Position numbers and translations under genes: made by a program
Notes under the pieces: generated by a model
Database searches by the model: none
The model's input: the letters and a program-made list of their open reading frames with translations, nothing else
What the model was told of the DNA's origin: nothing
Shown: in pieces, positions 15,373 through 24,707 of the stretch
How positions within the stretch are numbered: position 1 is the first letter of the stretch
Layout: every line of letters begins with the position of its first letter
Source: an uncultured Prevotella sp.
Lineage (GTDB): Bacteria; Bacteroidota; Bacteroidia; Bacteroidales; Bacteroidaceae
Direction of reading: 5' to 3'
DNA length: 64,000 nt
Assembly: GCA_900770395.1 (NCBI GenBank)
Contig: CAAGKM010000030.1
Span: 372,001-436,000 of the forward strand

Positions 15373-16830
15373 ATGAAAAAGCAATTGATTGCAGCCGTGG
15401 CAATGATTCTCGCGGCAAATGTGACTGAAGCCAAGGTGAGACTGCCTCACCTCATTGGCGACAACATGGTGATACAACAGCAGAGCGACGTGAGGCTTTG
15501 GGGATGGGACAAGGCTGGCGAGACTGTGACCGTAAGGACCTCGTGGGACAACGCCACCGCAACGGTAAAGACTGGTAAGGACGGCAAGTGGCTGCTCACG
15601 GTAAAGGCTCCGAAGGCATCATACACTCCTCTGTCGATAACTTTCACCGACAGCGACGGCTCAACAACCGTAAATAATGTGCTCTCGGGCGAGGTGTGGG
15701 TGTGCGCCGGGCAGTCGAATATGGAGATGCCTGTTAAGGGATTCGGCAACTGCCCCGTGGAGAATGTCAACAAGGAAGTGCTTGATGCGGTGAACAGCAA
15801 AGGCGTGCGCTCGGTAAAGGTGCCAAGTGTGATGAGTATGAAACCGCTCGATGATGCGCAGTGCGAGTGGCGTCAGTGCAATCCGAACACCGTTGGCGAC
15901 TTCAGCGCAACGGGCTATTTCTTCGCAAGAATGGTAAGTCGTGCCCTCGACATACCTGTAGGACTCATTGAGGCAAACAAGGGAGGCTCGCGTGTGGAGA
16001 GCTGGCTAGACGAGGACAACCTTAAGAAATATACCAAGGAAGAGATTAAGGATTCGGTGAAGATGACGAAGAACTTCAAGTGGGACTTCCACTATCCGCT
16101 GCTGTGGGGCAACGGCACCTTCCATCCCATTCTCAACTACACCGTGAAGGGAATACTCTACTATCAGGGCTGCTCAAACGTGGGCGACCCGGGCAATCAG
16201 TACAGCGAGCGCTTGAAACTGCTTGTGGAGCAGTGGCGCAGGGACTTCAAGCAGAGCGAGCTGCCGTTTTATTTCGTGCAGATTGCGCCTTATTGCTATG
16301 GCGACGGTCAGGAAGGCATCAGCGGCGCGCTGCTCCGTGAGCAGCAGGTGCGTGCATCGGACATCATCCCCAACAGTGCCCTCGTGTGCACCAATGATGC
16401 CGTTTATCCATACGAGACAGAACAGATACACCCCGCACAGAAGCAGAAGGTGGGCGAGCGCCTTGCATATCTTGCCCTCAACAAGACCTACGGCATGAAC
16501 CGCATCATTTGCGAGTCGCCACGCTATAAGGACATGATCGTGCAGGATGGCACGGCCTATCTCAGTTTCGACAATCTTGCTGACGGCTACAGCCGCATGG
16601 GTAACATCGAGGGCTTTGAGGTGGCTGGCGAGGACAAGGTGTTCCACAAGGCAACTGCAATAAAGTTCTGGGTGGAAGGCAATGACCCGCGCAATGAGCG
16701 TATTGCGGTAAGCTCTCCAGAGGTGAAGGTGCCGGTTGCAGTGCGTTACTGCTTCAAGAATTTCCAGTTGGGCAATCTCGCCAATCAGGGCGGGCTGCCG
16801 CTGTTCCCGTTCAGAACAGATAACTGGTAA
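15373..16830 (+). CDS. Sialate O-acetylesterase-type SGNH hydrolase
   Basis: 485 residues with an N-terminal signal peptide (cleaved near VTEAK). A beta-sandwich-like segment precedes the SGNH domain. The nucleophile is Ser115 in VCAGQSNMEMP, the block that defines 9-O-acetylesterase/axe-type SASA proteins; the Asp/His dyad is near the C-terminus in ETEQIHPAQKQKVGERLA. Family members remove acetyl groups from sialic acids or from hemicellulose. Placement directly after GH95 and the STN-esterase suggests these exported enzymes strip fucose and acyl decorations from one glycan. No SusC/SusD pair is present in the window. Confidence 0.88.
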   Translation: MKKQLIAAVAMILAANVTEAKVRLPHLIGDNMVIQQQSDVRLWGWDKAGETVTVRTSWDNATATVKTGKDGKWLLTVKAPKASYTPLSITFTDSDGSTTVNNVLSGEVWVCAGQSNMEMPVKGFGNCPVENVNKEVLDAVNSKGVRSVKVPSVMSMKPLDDAQCEWRQCNPNTVGDFSATGYFFARMVSRALDIPVGLIEANKGGSRVESWLDEDNLKKYTKEEIKDSVKMTKNFKWDFHYPLLWGNGTFHPILNYTVKGILYYQGCSNVGDPGNQYSERLKLLVEQWRRDFKQSELPFYFVQIAPYCYGDGQEGISGALLREQQVRASDIIPNSALVCTNDAVYPYETEQIHPAQKQKVGERLAYLALNKTYGMNRIICESPRYKDMIVQDGTAYLSFDNLADGYSRMGNIEGFEVAGEDKVFHKATAIKFWVEGNDPRNERIAVSSPEVKVPVAVRYCFKNFQLGNLANQGGLPLFPFRTDNW

Positions 16831-16895
16831 TTCGTAATTAAATAACTCTTCATCGGCTTTAGCCGACAACTCGTAATTCCAAATTCGTAATTAAA
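16830..16895 (+). repeat. Hairpin with flanking direct repeats
   Basis: ATTCGTAATTAAA occurs at 16830-16842 and 16883-16895. Between them TCGGCT-TT-AGCCGA (16853-16866) forms a tight perfect stem. It sits between the SGNH gene and the NUDIX gene and may end or process the upstream transcript; no T run follows. Confidence 0.5.
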
Positions 16896-16898
16896 ATA

Positions 16899-17426
16899 AT
16901 GCATCCTCTTGATAAATTTGTCTGCTGCCCGGGTTGTGGCAGCAGACATTTCAGAATACAAAACGAGAAGAGCAAGCGTTGCGACGACTGCGGTTTTGAG
17001 TATTATCTCAATCCCAGTGGCGCAACGGCTGTGTTTATTGTAAACAGCCGTGGAGAGATACTCATCAACCGTCGCGCCAAAGAGCCCGCAAAGGGAACGC
17101 TCGATCTGCCTGGCGGTTTTATGGACATGAACGAGACAATAGAAGAGTGTCTTTTCCGTGAGATTCGTGAGGAGACAGGCTTAGAGATATCCTCATGCAA
17201 ATATCTTTTCAGTCTGCCAAACAAGTATCTCTACAGCGGCATGGAAATTCCCACCATCGACTGTTTCTTTGAATGCCGTGTGGAGGGATGTCCCGAGGTT
17301 ATGGCAGCCGACGATGCCGCCGAGTGCAGATGGATGCGTCCCGAGGATATTGACACCACCAAGATAGGACTCCACAGCATACGTACGGGCACAGAGCGTT
17401 ATATTTCAGCCATCACAAAATGTTAG
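16899..17426 (+). CDS. NUDIX hydrolase with zinc ribbon
   Basis: 175 residues. The N-terminus carries a four-Cys ribbon (CPGCG at 10-14, then CDDCG about 15 residues later), followed by the NUDIX box GGFMDMNETIEECLFREIREETGL split across about residues 70-95 with the REXXEE core intact. This ribbon-plus-NUDIX design is seen in NudC-like and ADP-ribose/NADH pyrophosphatases; substrate is not predictable. It is cytoplasmic with no signal. An imperfect TGTTAGA/TCTAACA stem overlaps the stop and may help termination. Confidence 0.85.
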   Translation: MHPLDKFVCCPGCGSRHFRIQNEKSKRCDDCGFEYYLNPSGATAVFIVNSRGEILINRRAKEPAKGTLDLPGGFMDMNETIEECLFREIREETGLEISSCKYLFSLPNKYLYSGMEIPTIDCFFECRVEGCPEVMAADDAAECRWMRPEDIDTTKIGLHSIRTGTERYISAITKC

Positions 17427-17539
17427 AAAAAACGTGAAAAAGAACTATTGTTTAATCTAACAGACCTTAAAAAGCACGGAATAATGCCACATTTTTCTTA
17501 ATTAACACATAAAAATGCTGTTTTTTCAAGAAATGTGAG

Positions 17540-17547
17540 TAACTTTG
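17540..17547 (+). promoter_or_regulatory. -7 box of the DUF6242 gene promoter
   Basis: TAACTTTG, followed by CAG, 32 bases before the start. The -33 side is only a T run, so the upstream element is weak. Confidence 0.4.
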
Positions 17548-17578
17548 CAGCCAAATTGAATTCGATTTAAAAGAAAAT

Positions 17579-18808
17579 ATGAGAAAAACTTTCATGTTGT
17601 CAGGTTTTATGGCAGGGATAATGATGTGTGTCACCTCATGCCTTAGCTCTGATGAAACCGAGGTGACAATGTATGAGGATGCCGCAGTGACAAATTTTTA
17701 TATCACTTCTGCCGATGTGGAGTATCACACTCTGTCGTCGAAGGGAGAGGACTCCACATATGTGAAGGCAAATACTGATGTGGCAAATATAAAGTTTCTG
17801 ATAGACCATTATCAGGGAAAAATTTATAATGTGGAACCATTGCCATACGGCACTAACGCAGAGAAACTGCTCTGTTCATACAGTACTAAGAACAATGGTA
17901 CGCTTGGACTGAAAAGCCTGAAGGAAAACGAGGATGGCACCACCGCCAGCGGAGATTCTGATGACGATTATGTTTGGAAGTATGTGCTGACCACCGACTC
18001 TGTGGATTTCTCTTATCCAAGAACGGTCAGAGTGTATGCTTACACCGACCATGAGGCTTACCGTGAATACACCATCACCGTAAATGTGAAAAAGGATAAT
18101 TCGAACAGCCATGTGTGGGAGAAGAATGACGATGTGGCTCTGCCGCTGTGGATGACAACCGAAGGGGCTGTTGGCTATGGCAGTGAGATGGCTGTGCTGG
18201 CAGACGGTAATGTGAGCTACACTGATGCCGACGGCAATGTGGAGGTTAATGCTGCCGCAAACATTAAAAAATTACTGGCAGTGAATCCAAGAGAACTGTA
18301 TGCCGTAAGCGGTGATGACCGGTTGATGGTGAGCCTTGATCACGGAGCTACATGGACCGAGGATGCGATTGAGGACCGCAATTTGCTTCCGTCGCAGGCT
18401 ATGACTGCAATGTCTGTGGCAAGAAATGGCATGAGCGGTGTCTACCACACTGTGATGATTGCTGACCCAAAGAACGATACAGACATGCTGGAGACATGGA
18501 CAAAGATCAGTCTGGGAGAGAATGCTGACCGCTGGATATGCACTGAGTCTGGAGCAAACAGCCTGCCAAAGCTTGCTGCGGTGACAATAGCCGCCGCAAA
18601 CAGCAGTGTGTTCTATGCCACAGGTGCTGAGAACGGCAAGTTCGAATATATATATGTGAGCCGCGACGGCGGACTGACATGGAAAAAGAATTCCGACTAC
18701 AATATTCCGATAGGCATGAGCGACTCACAATGGTTAAGACTGTATGCCACCGGTGACGGACAGCTTGTGGCTGTGAGCGACAACGGTACATGGGTGTTGA
18801 CATTGTAG
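17579..18808 (+). CDS. DUF6242-type surface lipoprotein
   Basis: 409 residues. Signal peptide with lipobox VTSC (Cys21) followed by LSSDETE, the acidic patch that directs lipoproteins to the cell surface in Bacteroidetes. The N-terminal part (about 30-170) resembles a Bacteroidetes beta-sandwich domain; the C-terminal part contains beta-propeller or BNR-like blades (DHGATWTED, SRDGGLTWKK: Asp-box motifs). I recognise the family as DUF6242. Function unknown; Asp-boxes suggest a propeller, sometimes seen in glycan-binding proteins. It precedes a DUF6089 outer-membrane protein by 34 bases. Confidence 0.75.
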   Translation: MRKTFMLSGFMAGIMMCVTSCLSSDETEVTMYEDAAVTNFYITSADVEYHTLSSKGEDSTYVKANTDVANIKFLIDHYQGKIYNVEPLPYGTNAEKLLCSYSTKNNGTLGLKSLKENEDGTTASGDSDDDYVWKYVLTTDSVDFSYPRTVRVYAYTDHEAYREYTITVNVKKDNSNSHVWEKNDDVALPLWMTTEGAVGYGSEMAVLADGNVSYTDADGNVEVNAAANIKKLLAVNPRELYAVSGDDRLMVSLDHGATWTEDAIEDRNLLPSQAMTAMSVARNGMSGVYHTVMIADPKNDTDMLETWTKISLGENADRWICTESGANSLPKLAAVTIAAANSSVFYATGAENGKFEYIYVSRDGGLTWKKNSDYNIPIGMSDSQWLRLYATGDGQLVAVSDNGTWVLTL

Positions 18809-18842
18809 AGCGGTAATTGAGAACAAGACAAAAACATTCCGG

Positions 18843-19544
18843 ATGAGGAACATAATTCTGCGAATACTTGCCCTGTTGCTGCCCGCCATGGTGTGCAGCA
18901 CGAGTGTGGCGGCGCAGGATGAGCCGGAATACCGTGCCGAGATAGGAGCTGGAGCAGGACTGACAGGATATGTGGGCGACTATAACAGCAGTCTTACCTC
19001 TGGCATGCAGCCAATGGGCGAAGTGCTGGCGCGATATAAATTTAATCCGCGCATGTCACTGCGCTTTGCGGCGATGGTTAGCAAGGTAAAAGGCGACACG
19101 GACGGTACTGATACATGGTATCCAGAGAGCGGTACGCTCACCATGGGTACATTTGACCGGACACTGATTGATGCAGGCTTGAGTTACGAGTATAATTTCT
19201 GGCCATACGGCACAGGAAAGGAATACCGTGGCGCAAAGCCTTTTACGCCGTATATCACCATGGGACTTGGACTGACCGTGGCAAGCGGCAACGGTAAGAG
19301 CGCCGCTGGCATGAACCTGCCTTTAGGTGTGGGCGTTAAATATAAGATAGCCACAAGGCTGAATCTTGGAGTGGAGTGGGCGATGCACTTCAGCACGAGC
19401 GATGAGCTGGACGGAGTGAAAGACCCTTATGGAATAAAGAGCGGAGGACTGTTTAAGAACACCGACTGCTATCATGCGCTTAAGGTGAGCATCACCTACG
19501 ATATAGCACCAAAATGCAAGACCTGCAACAACGACGACTGGTGA
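18843..19544 (+). CDS. DUF6089 outer-membrane beta-barrel protein
   Basis: 233 residues with signal peptide (VCSTSVAAQ). Alternating aromatic and polar strands with many Gly (GAGAGLTGYVGDYN, YITMGLGLTVASGNGKS) and a tail of strands indicate a small outer-membrane barrel of the DUF6089 type, common upstream of uppS-bamA in Bacteroidales. It ends in CKTCNNDDW rather than a C-terminal Phe. The conserved position beside bamA suggests an envelope role; nothing more specific is known. Confidence 0.78.
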   Translation: MRNIILRILALLLPAMVCSTSVAAQDEPEYRAEIGAGAGLTGYVGDYNSSLTSGMQPMGEVLARYKFNPRMSLRFAAMVSKVKGDTDGTDTWYPESGTLTMGTFDRTLIDAGLSYEYNFWPYGTGKEYRGAKPFTPYITMGLGLTVASGNGKSAAGMNLPLGVGVKYKIATRLNLGVEWAMHFSTSDELDGVKDPYGIKSGGLFKNTDCYHALKVSITYDIAPKCKTCNNDDW

Positions 19545-19607
19545 CAGACTAGACGAGGTGAACATAATATAAAAAGAAATATAGTACACATTATATATAA
19601 AAGGTAT

Positions 19608-20363
19608 ATGGCAGAGACATTGGACATGGACCGGATTCCACAACATATAGCCATAATCATGGATGGTAATGGCAGATGGGCTATGGAGAGAGGGCAGCAC
19701 CGCAGCTTTGGACACAAGGCGGGGGTGGATGCCGTGAGGCGCATCACTTCGGAGTGCGTAAGGCTCGGAGTGAGATATCTCACACTCTACACCTTCTCCA
19801 CAGAGAACTGGAACCGCCCCGCAGATGAGGTGGTGGCTTTGATGGGACTGGTGCTCACATCGCTTGAGGATGAGATATTCATGAAGAACAATGTGAGATT
19901 CAGGGTGATTGGTGACCGCACGCGACTGCCTCAGGAGGTGCAGCAGAAACTGCTTGCCACCGAGAAGCACACTGCCGCCAACGATGCAATGACCATGGTG
20001 GTGGCGCTGAGTTACTCTTCAAAATGGGAAATTACCGACACTGTAAGACGTATTGCTGCCGATGCCGCCGAAGGAAAGCTCAACCCCGAGGAGGTCAGTG
20101 AGGAGCTTATCACGCAGCGCCTGCAGACATGTTTTATGCCCGACCCAGAGCTGCTGATACGCACTGGTGGCGAGTTGCGCATAAGCAACTATCTGCTCTG
20201 GCAGATAGCATATTCTGAGCTCTATTTCTGCGATACCTACTGGCCTGACTTCGATGAAGAGGCGCTCCACAAGGCGATTGCCGACTATCAGAGCCGCCAG
20301 CGCCGCTTTGGAAAGACCGAGGCGCAAGTGGAAAATGAGAATCATGTAGCAGAAAAACGATGA
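19608..20363 (+). CDS. uppS: Isoprenyl (undecaprenyl diphosphate) synthase
   Basis: Cis-prenyltransferase making the C55 lipid carrier for peptidoglycan and surface polysaccharides. 251 residues, typical length. The diphosphate-binding IAIIMDGNGRWAM holds the catalytic Asp19, and the C-terminal signature RTGGELRISNYLLWQ is followed by AYSELYF. It is soluble and acts at the inner membrane. It begins the conserved string uppS-bamA-ompH-ompH-ompH-murI. Confidence 0.97.
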   Translation: MAETLDMDRIPQHIAIIMDGNGRWAMERGQHRSFGHKAGVDAVRRITSECVRLGVRYLTLYTFSTENWNRPADEVVALMGLVLTSLEDEIFMKNNVRFRVIGDRTRLPQEVQQKLLATEKHTAANDAMTMVVALSYSSKWEITDTVRRIAADAAEGKLNPEEVSEELITQRLQTCFMPDPELLIRTGGELRISNYLLWQIAYSELYFCDTYWPDFDEEALHKAIADYQSRQRRFGKTEAQVENENHVAEKR

Positions 20364-20392
20364 AGTGAAAACAACAAGACAACAAAATAACG

Positions 20393-23026
20393 ATGATAAA
20401 TATAAATAAGGTAATGGCGACTATTGTGATGGCATGCGGACTTGCTATCAGCACGAGCGCCCAGGAAAAGATTGTAAATCCCGACATCTCATATGCTGGG
20501 ACTCCGCGGACACTTACTGTCGGCGGACTTGCCGTGAAGGGTGTAGAAGGATATGAGGATTATGTGCTCACAGGACTGTCGGGTATCTCTGTGGGACAGC
20601 AGATTACTGTGCCGGGCGCTGAGGTTACAGATGCCGTGAAACGTTACTGGCGACACGGACTGTTTTCAAAAGTGACCATTACCGCCGACTCCATTGTGGG
20701 CAATAAGATATACCTGTGCTTCAATCTCGCACTGCGCCCCAGAGTGAGCGCCCTTAACTTCAGCGGTCTGAAAAAGAGTGAGCGTGAGGACATGGAGGCA
20801 AAATTGGGCTTGATAAAGGGTAGCCAGATCACTCCTAACATGATTGACCGCGCCAAAATCCTTGCAAAGAAATACTTTGACGAGAAAGGCTATAAGAATG
20901 CGGAGATTAACATAACCCAGAGGGATGACCCGTCGAACAATAATCAGGTGATACTTGATGTTGACATTGACAAGCACGATAAAATGAAGGTGCGTAACAT
21001 CATCATTGAGGGAAACCATCATCTTGCCGACTCGAAAATCAAGGGAGGATTGTTCAAGAAAGGTGCTTTTGCCAAGACTCACGAGGCAGGAAAAATAGGC
21101 TCATTCCTAAAGGCAAAGAAGTTTACCAACGAGCGTTATGAGACTGATAAGAAAAACCTTATTGAGAAATACAATGAGTTGGGTTACCGCGACGCCGTGA
21201 TTTTGGAGGACAGTGTGTGGAACTTCGATCAGAACCACGTGAACATCTACTTGAAGGTTGACGAGGGTGAGCAGTATTATTTGCGCAATATCACCTGGGT
21301 GGGAAACACCGTGACCACCACCAACTACCTCAATGCCGTGCTTGGCATGAAGAAAGGTGATGTATATAACCAGAAAAAGCTTAACAAGCGTCTGAAAGAA
21401 GATGATGATGCTGTGGGCAACTATTACTGGAACAATGGTTACCTGTTCTACAACCTTGACCCTGTGGAGGTGAATGTCGTTGGTGACTCCATCGATCTTG
21501 AAATGCGTATTCAGGAAGGTCAGCAGGCACGGCTCAGTCATGTGAGAATATATGGTAATGACCGTCTGTATGAGGATATCGTGCGCCGTGAGCTGCGCAC
21601 TAAGCCGGGCGACCTGTTCTCAAGAGATGCCTTGCAGCGTTCTATACGCGACATTGCATCAATGGGATTCTTCGACCCTGAGACCATCAATCCTGACGTG
21701 AAGCCTAACTATGAGGACGGTACTGTAGACATAGACTATCGGCTGGAGCAGAAGTCGAACGACCAGGTCGAGTTCTCGCTTGGTTGGGGGCAGACGGGTG
21801 TGATTGGAAAGATTGCACTGAAACTGAATAACTTCTCAATGCGCAACCTTTTCGGTAAGAACGACATGCGTCGTGGTATCATGCCTATTGGTGACGGTGA
21901 GCAGCTGGCGCTGAGCGCACAGACCAATGGTACATATTATCAGAGCTATAATATCAGCTATGCCGCACCGTGGTTTGGCGGTAAGCGCCCGAATGCGTTC
22001 AACGTGAGCCTGTTCTACTCAAAGCAGACCGATGTGAACAGTAACTACTACAACAGTAGCTATTTCAACAACTATTACGGTATGCTGGGAGGATATGGCA
22101 GTGTGAACGGCTATTATCCAAACTACGATAGCTATCTTGATGATGACAAATATGTGCAGATGATAGGAGCGTCAATAGGATTCGGTAAGCGTCTGCGCTG
22201 GCCTGATGACTATTTCCAGTTGTCGGCAGCCCTGTCATACACACGATACATGCTGCGTGACTGGCGTTACTTCCTTATCTCCAATGGTAACTGTAACAAC
22301 ATCAACCTGAGTCTCACACTGGCGCGCACAAGTACTGATAACCAGTTGTTCCCACGTACAGGTTCTGAGTTTATGGCTTCCGTGACTCTCACACCGCCAT
22401 GGTCGCTCATGAACAACAAGGACTACAAAAATCTGGCAACCAACTCACAGTCGGCAAACTATCAGAGTGAGCTGCAGGATAAATACCGCTGGATTGAGTA
22501 TCACAAGTGGAAGCTGAAGTTTAAGTCATACACCGCTCTCACCAGCGCACAGAAGTGTTTTGTGTTGATGACACGTGTGGAGATGGGACTTCTCGGTTCA
22601 TACAACAAGTACAACAAGTCGCCGTTTGAGACATTCTATGTTGGTGGTGACGGTATGACGGGCTACTCGTCGAGCTATGCGCAGGAAACAATCGGACTGC
22701 GTGGTTATGAGAACGGTGCGCTCACGCCAAGCTATTATCAACCGGGCTATGCTTATGACCGTTTCTCGCTGGAGCTCCGCTATCCGTTCATGCTCGGCAA
22801 CACAACTATCTATGGACTTGGATTCTGTGAGGCTGGTAATGCATGGTACAACACCAAGGACTTCAATCCATTCGACATGAAGCGCTCTGCCGGTGTAGGT
22901 GTGCGTATCTTCCTGCCTATGGTGGGCTTGATGGGTATCGACTGGGCTTATGGTTTCGACCGTGCAGGAACAAATAATCAGCGTGGCGGCAGCAACTTCC
23001 ACTTCATCCTCGGACAGGAGTTCTAA
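20393..23026 (+). CDS. bamA: Outer-membrane protein assembly factor BamA
   Basis: 877-residue Omp85 protein with signal peptide (ISTSAQE). Five POTRA repeats span roughly residues 45-440 (for example ALNFSGLKKSEREDMEAKLG and VRIYGNDRLYEDIVRRELRT). The C-terminal barrel starts near 460 and ends in Phe877 (HFILGQEF), the usual outer-membrane signal. The barrel includes the conserved VGVRIFLPMVGLMGIDW region near the end. It inserts beta-barrel proteins in the outer membrane, with help from the OmpH/Skp chaperones encoded next. Confidence 0.97.
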   Translation: MININKVMATIVMACGLAISTSAQEKIVNPDISYAGTPRTLTVGGLAVKGVEGYEDYVLTGLSGISVGQQITVPGAEVTDAVKRYWRHGLFSKVTITADSIVGNKIYLCFNLALRPRVSALNFSGLKKSEREDMEAKLGLIKGSQITPNMIDRAKILAKKYFDEKGYKNAEINITQRDDPSNNNQVILDVDIDKHDKMKVRNIIIEGNHHLADSKIKGGLFKKGAFAKTHEAGKIGSFLKAKKFTNERYETDKKNLIEKYNELGYRDAVILEDSVWNFDQNHVNIYLKVDEGEQYYLRNITWVGNTVTTTNYLNAVLGMKKGDVYNQKKLNKRLKEDDDAVGNYYWNNGYLFYNLDPVEVNVVGDSIDLEMRIQEGQQARLSHVRIYGNDRLYEDIVRRELRTKPGDLFSRDALQRSIRDIASMGFFDPETINPDVKPNYEDGTVDIDYRLEQKSNDQVEFSLGWGQTGVIGKIALKLNNFSMRNLFGKNDMRRGIMPIGDGEQLALSAQTNGTYYQSYNISYAAPWFGGKRPNAFNVSLFYSKQTDVNSNYYNSSYFNNYYGMLGGYGSVNGYYPNYDSYLDDDKYVQMIGASIGFGKRLRWPDDYFQLSAALSYTRYMLRDWRYFLISNGNCNNINLSLTLARTSTDNQLFPRTGSEFMASVTLTPPWSLMNNKDYKNLATNSQSANYQSELQDKYRWIEYHKWKLKFKSYTALTSAQKCFVLMTRVEMGLLGSYNKYNKSPFETFYVGGDGMTGYSSSYAQETIGLRGYENGALTPSYYQPGYAYDRFSLELRYPFMLGNTTIYGLGFCEAGNAWYNTKDFNPFDMKRSAGVGVRIFLPMVGLMGIDWAYGFDRAGTNNQRGGSNFHFILGQEF

Positions 23027-23028
23027 AC

Positions 23029-23070
23029 AGTGTTGAGTTAGGAGTGTGAAGTGTTGAGTTAGGAGTTTAA
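23029..23070 (+). repeat. Two 21-bp direct repeats downstream of bamA
   Basis: AGTGTTGAGTTAGGAGT occurs at 23029 and 23050, a 21-base period, in the 84-base gap between bamA and the first ompH. It carries the AGTGTT word seen in other arrays of this window. Confidence 0.65.
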
Positions 23071-23110
23071 AGAGTATTAAGAGTTTTATGGGATAAATAA
23101 AAATAAGACT

Positions 23111-23629
23111 ATGATGAAGAAGATATTTATGATGATGGTGATGGCGGTTGCCGCCCTCACGGTGCAGGCTCAGAAGTTTGCCCTCATTGACATGGATTAT
23201 ATCTTGAAGAATATACCAGCTTACGAGCGTGCCAACGAACAGCTCAGTCAGGTGTCGAAGAAATGGCAGGCAGAGGTGGAGGCTATCACCACCGAGGCTC
23301 AGACAATGTATAAGAACTATCAGAACGAGGTGGTGTTTCTCTCAAAGGAGCAGAAGCAGTCACGTCAGGATGCGATAATGGAGAAGGAGAAGCAGGCTGC
23401 TGAGCTGAAGCGTAAGTACTTCGGTCCTGACGGTGAGCTGTTTAAGAAACGTACATCGCTGATGACCCCTATTCAGGATGAGATTTATAATGCGGTGAAA
23501 GATATCTCCGACCTGCGCGGCTATCAGCTTGTGCTTGACCGCGCCAGCAACTCTGGTATAATATTCGGCAGTCCGAAAGTGGATATAAGCAATGAGGTAC
23601 TGCAGAAGTTGGGATATTCAGCGAATTAA
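23111..23629 (+). CDS. OmpH/Skp periplasmic chaperone (first copy)
   Basis: 172 residues with signal peptide ending TVQAQ. The long helical arms (about 45-110, rich in Glu, Gln and Lys) match the Skp jellyfish fold, which holds unfolded outer-membrane proteins in the periplasm. It opens the series of three related genes after bamA. Likely start at 23111 or the next Met (23114). Confidence 0.9.
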   Translation: MMKKIFMMMVMAVAALTVQAQKFALIDMDYILKNIPAYERANEQLSQVSKKWQAEVEAITTEAQTMYKNYQNEVVFLSKEQKQSRQDAIMEKEKQAAELKRKYFGPDGELFKKRTSLMTPIQDEIYNAVKDISDLRGYQLVLDRASNSGIIFGSPKVDISNEVLQKLGYSAN

Positions 23630-23661
23630 AATAATTAATAACAAATAAAAAGACAACGACA

Positions 23662-24159
23662 ATGAAAAAAGTAATTTTGATGCTTCTGATGTTCACTCCA
23701 CTTTGCATGATGGCTCAGAAGTTTGGACACGTTAATTCTCAGGAAGTGATTCAGGCTATGCCGGAGTACACTCAGGCACGCACCGAGATTGAGAACCTCG
23801 CAAAGCAGTATGATGCTGATTTGAAGAGTATGCAGGACGAGCTGCAGAAGAAGAGTGAGGAGTATGAGAAGAATGAGAAAACTCTGCCCGACAACGTGAA
23901 GCAGCGCAAGCAGCAGGAGCTTCAGGAAATGTATCAGAAGATACAGCAGAGCTATCAGGACAACCAGCAGGCTCTCGCCAAGACTCAGCAGGAGAAGATG
24001 CAGGCAATCACCACAAAGGTGATAGATGCCATCAAGGCTGTTGGTCAGGCTGGCGGTTATGTGTATGTTATGGACACTGCTGCAGGCATTCCTTACATAA
24101 GCACCACTCTCAGCACCGATGTTACAGCACAGGTGAAGTCTAAACTTGGTTTGAAATAA
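23662..24159 (+). CDS. OmpH/Skp periplasmic chaperone (second copy)
   Basis: 165 residues, signal peptide ending CMMAQ. The body has a strong coiled-coil signal (ENLAKQYDADLKSMQDELQK onward) and the C-terminal QAGGYVYVMDTAAGIPYIS strand shared with the other copies. It is 32 bases after the first copy and its stop overlaps the next start (TAATG), so the second and third copies are translationally coupled. Confidence 0.92.
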   Translation: MKKVILMLLMFTPLCMMAQKFGHVNSQEVIQAMPEYTQARTEIENLAKQYDADLKSMQDELQKKSEEYEKNEKTLPDNVKQRKQQELQEMYQKIQQSYQDNQQALAKTQQEKMQAITTKVIDAIKAVGQAGGYVYVMDTAAGIPYISTTLSTDVTAQVKSKLGLK

Positions 24160-24680
24160 TGAAGCATTTACTTGCGATAATATTTTCGGCAATCTCACTT
24201 TGTGTTTCGGCGCAAAGTGAGATTGCGTCTGCTGTCAAGTTTGGTTTCCTCAGCTATGAGCAGGCTTTGACCTCAATGCCCGATTATGCAATGGCGCAGG
24301 CACAGATTGTAAAGCTGAAGGCAAAGTATGACGAGGAGGCAAAGCGCGTTGAGACCGATTTCAATCTGAAGTATGAGGACTTTCTCGACACTCAGGCTGA
24401 CATGCCGAAGTCTATTCTTGAGAAACGGCAGAGCGAGCTTCAGGAATTACTTAATAGGAACATCGAGTTCAAGGCAGAGAGCCGGCGTCTGTTGGAGCAG
24501 GCTGAGAAAGATGCGTTTGCTCCACTTCATGAGAAACTGCAGCGTGCGCTGAGGGTTATCGGTGAGCAGGACGGCTATGCCTTTATCATCAACACAGACA
24601 ACAATGCCTGTCCGTTTATCAACCCCGCACAGGGAATCGATGTCACAAAGACTGTAATAAGCCTTTTGCAGAAACTGTAA
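24159..24680 (+). CDS. OmpH/Skp periplasmic chaperone (third copy)
   Basis: 173 residues, signal peptide ending CVSAQ. Same layout as its neighbours: short N-terminal strand (FGFLSYEQALTSMP), helical arms (about 45-115) and C-terminal strands with DGYAFIINTDNN. It diverges clearly in sequence from the first two, so the copies are old paralogs rather than a recent duplication. It is followed 27 bases later by murI. Confidence 0.9.
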   Translation: MKHLLAIIFSAISLCVSAQSEIASAVKFGFLSYEQALTSMPDYAMAQAQIVKLKAKYDEEAKRVETDFNLKYEDFLDTQADMPKSILEKRQSELQELLNRNIEFKAESRRLLEQAEKDAFAPLHEKLQRALRVIGEQDGYAFIINTDNNACPFINPAQGIDVTKTVISLLQKL

Positions 24681-24707
24681 GTTACCGAAACAACCGTCAA
24701 AGCAACT

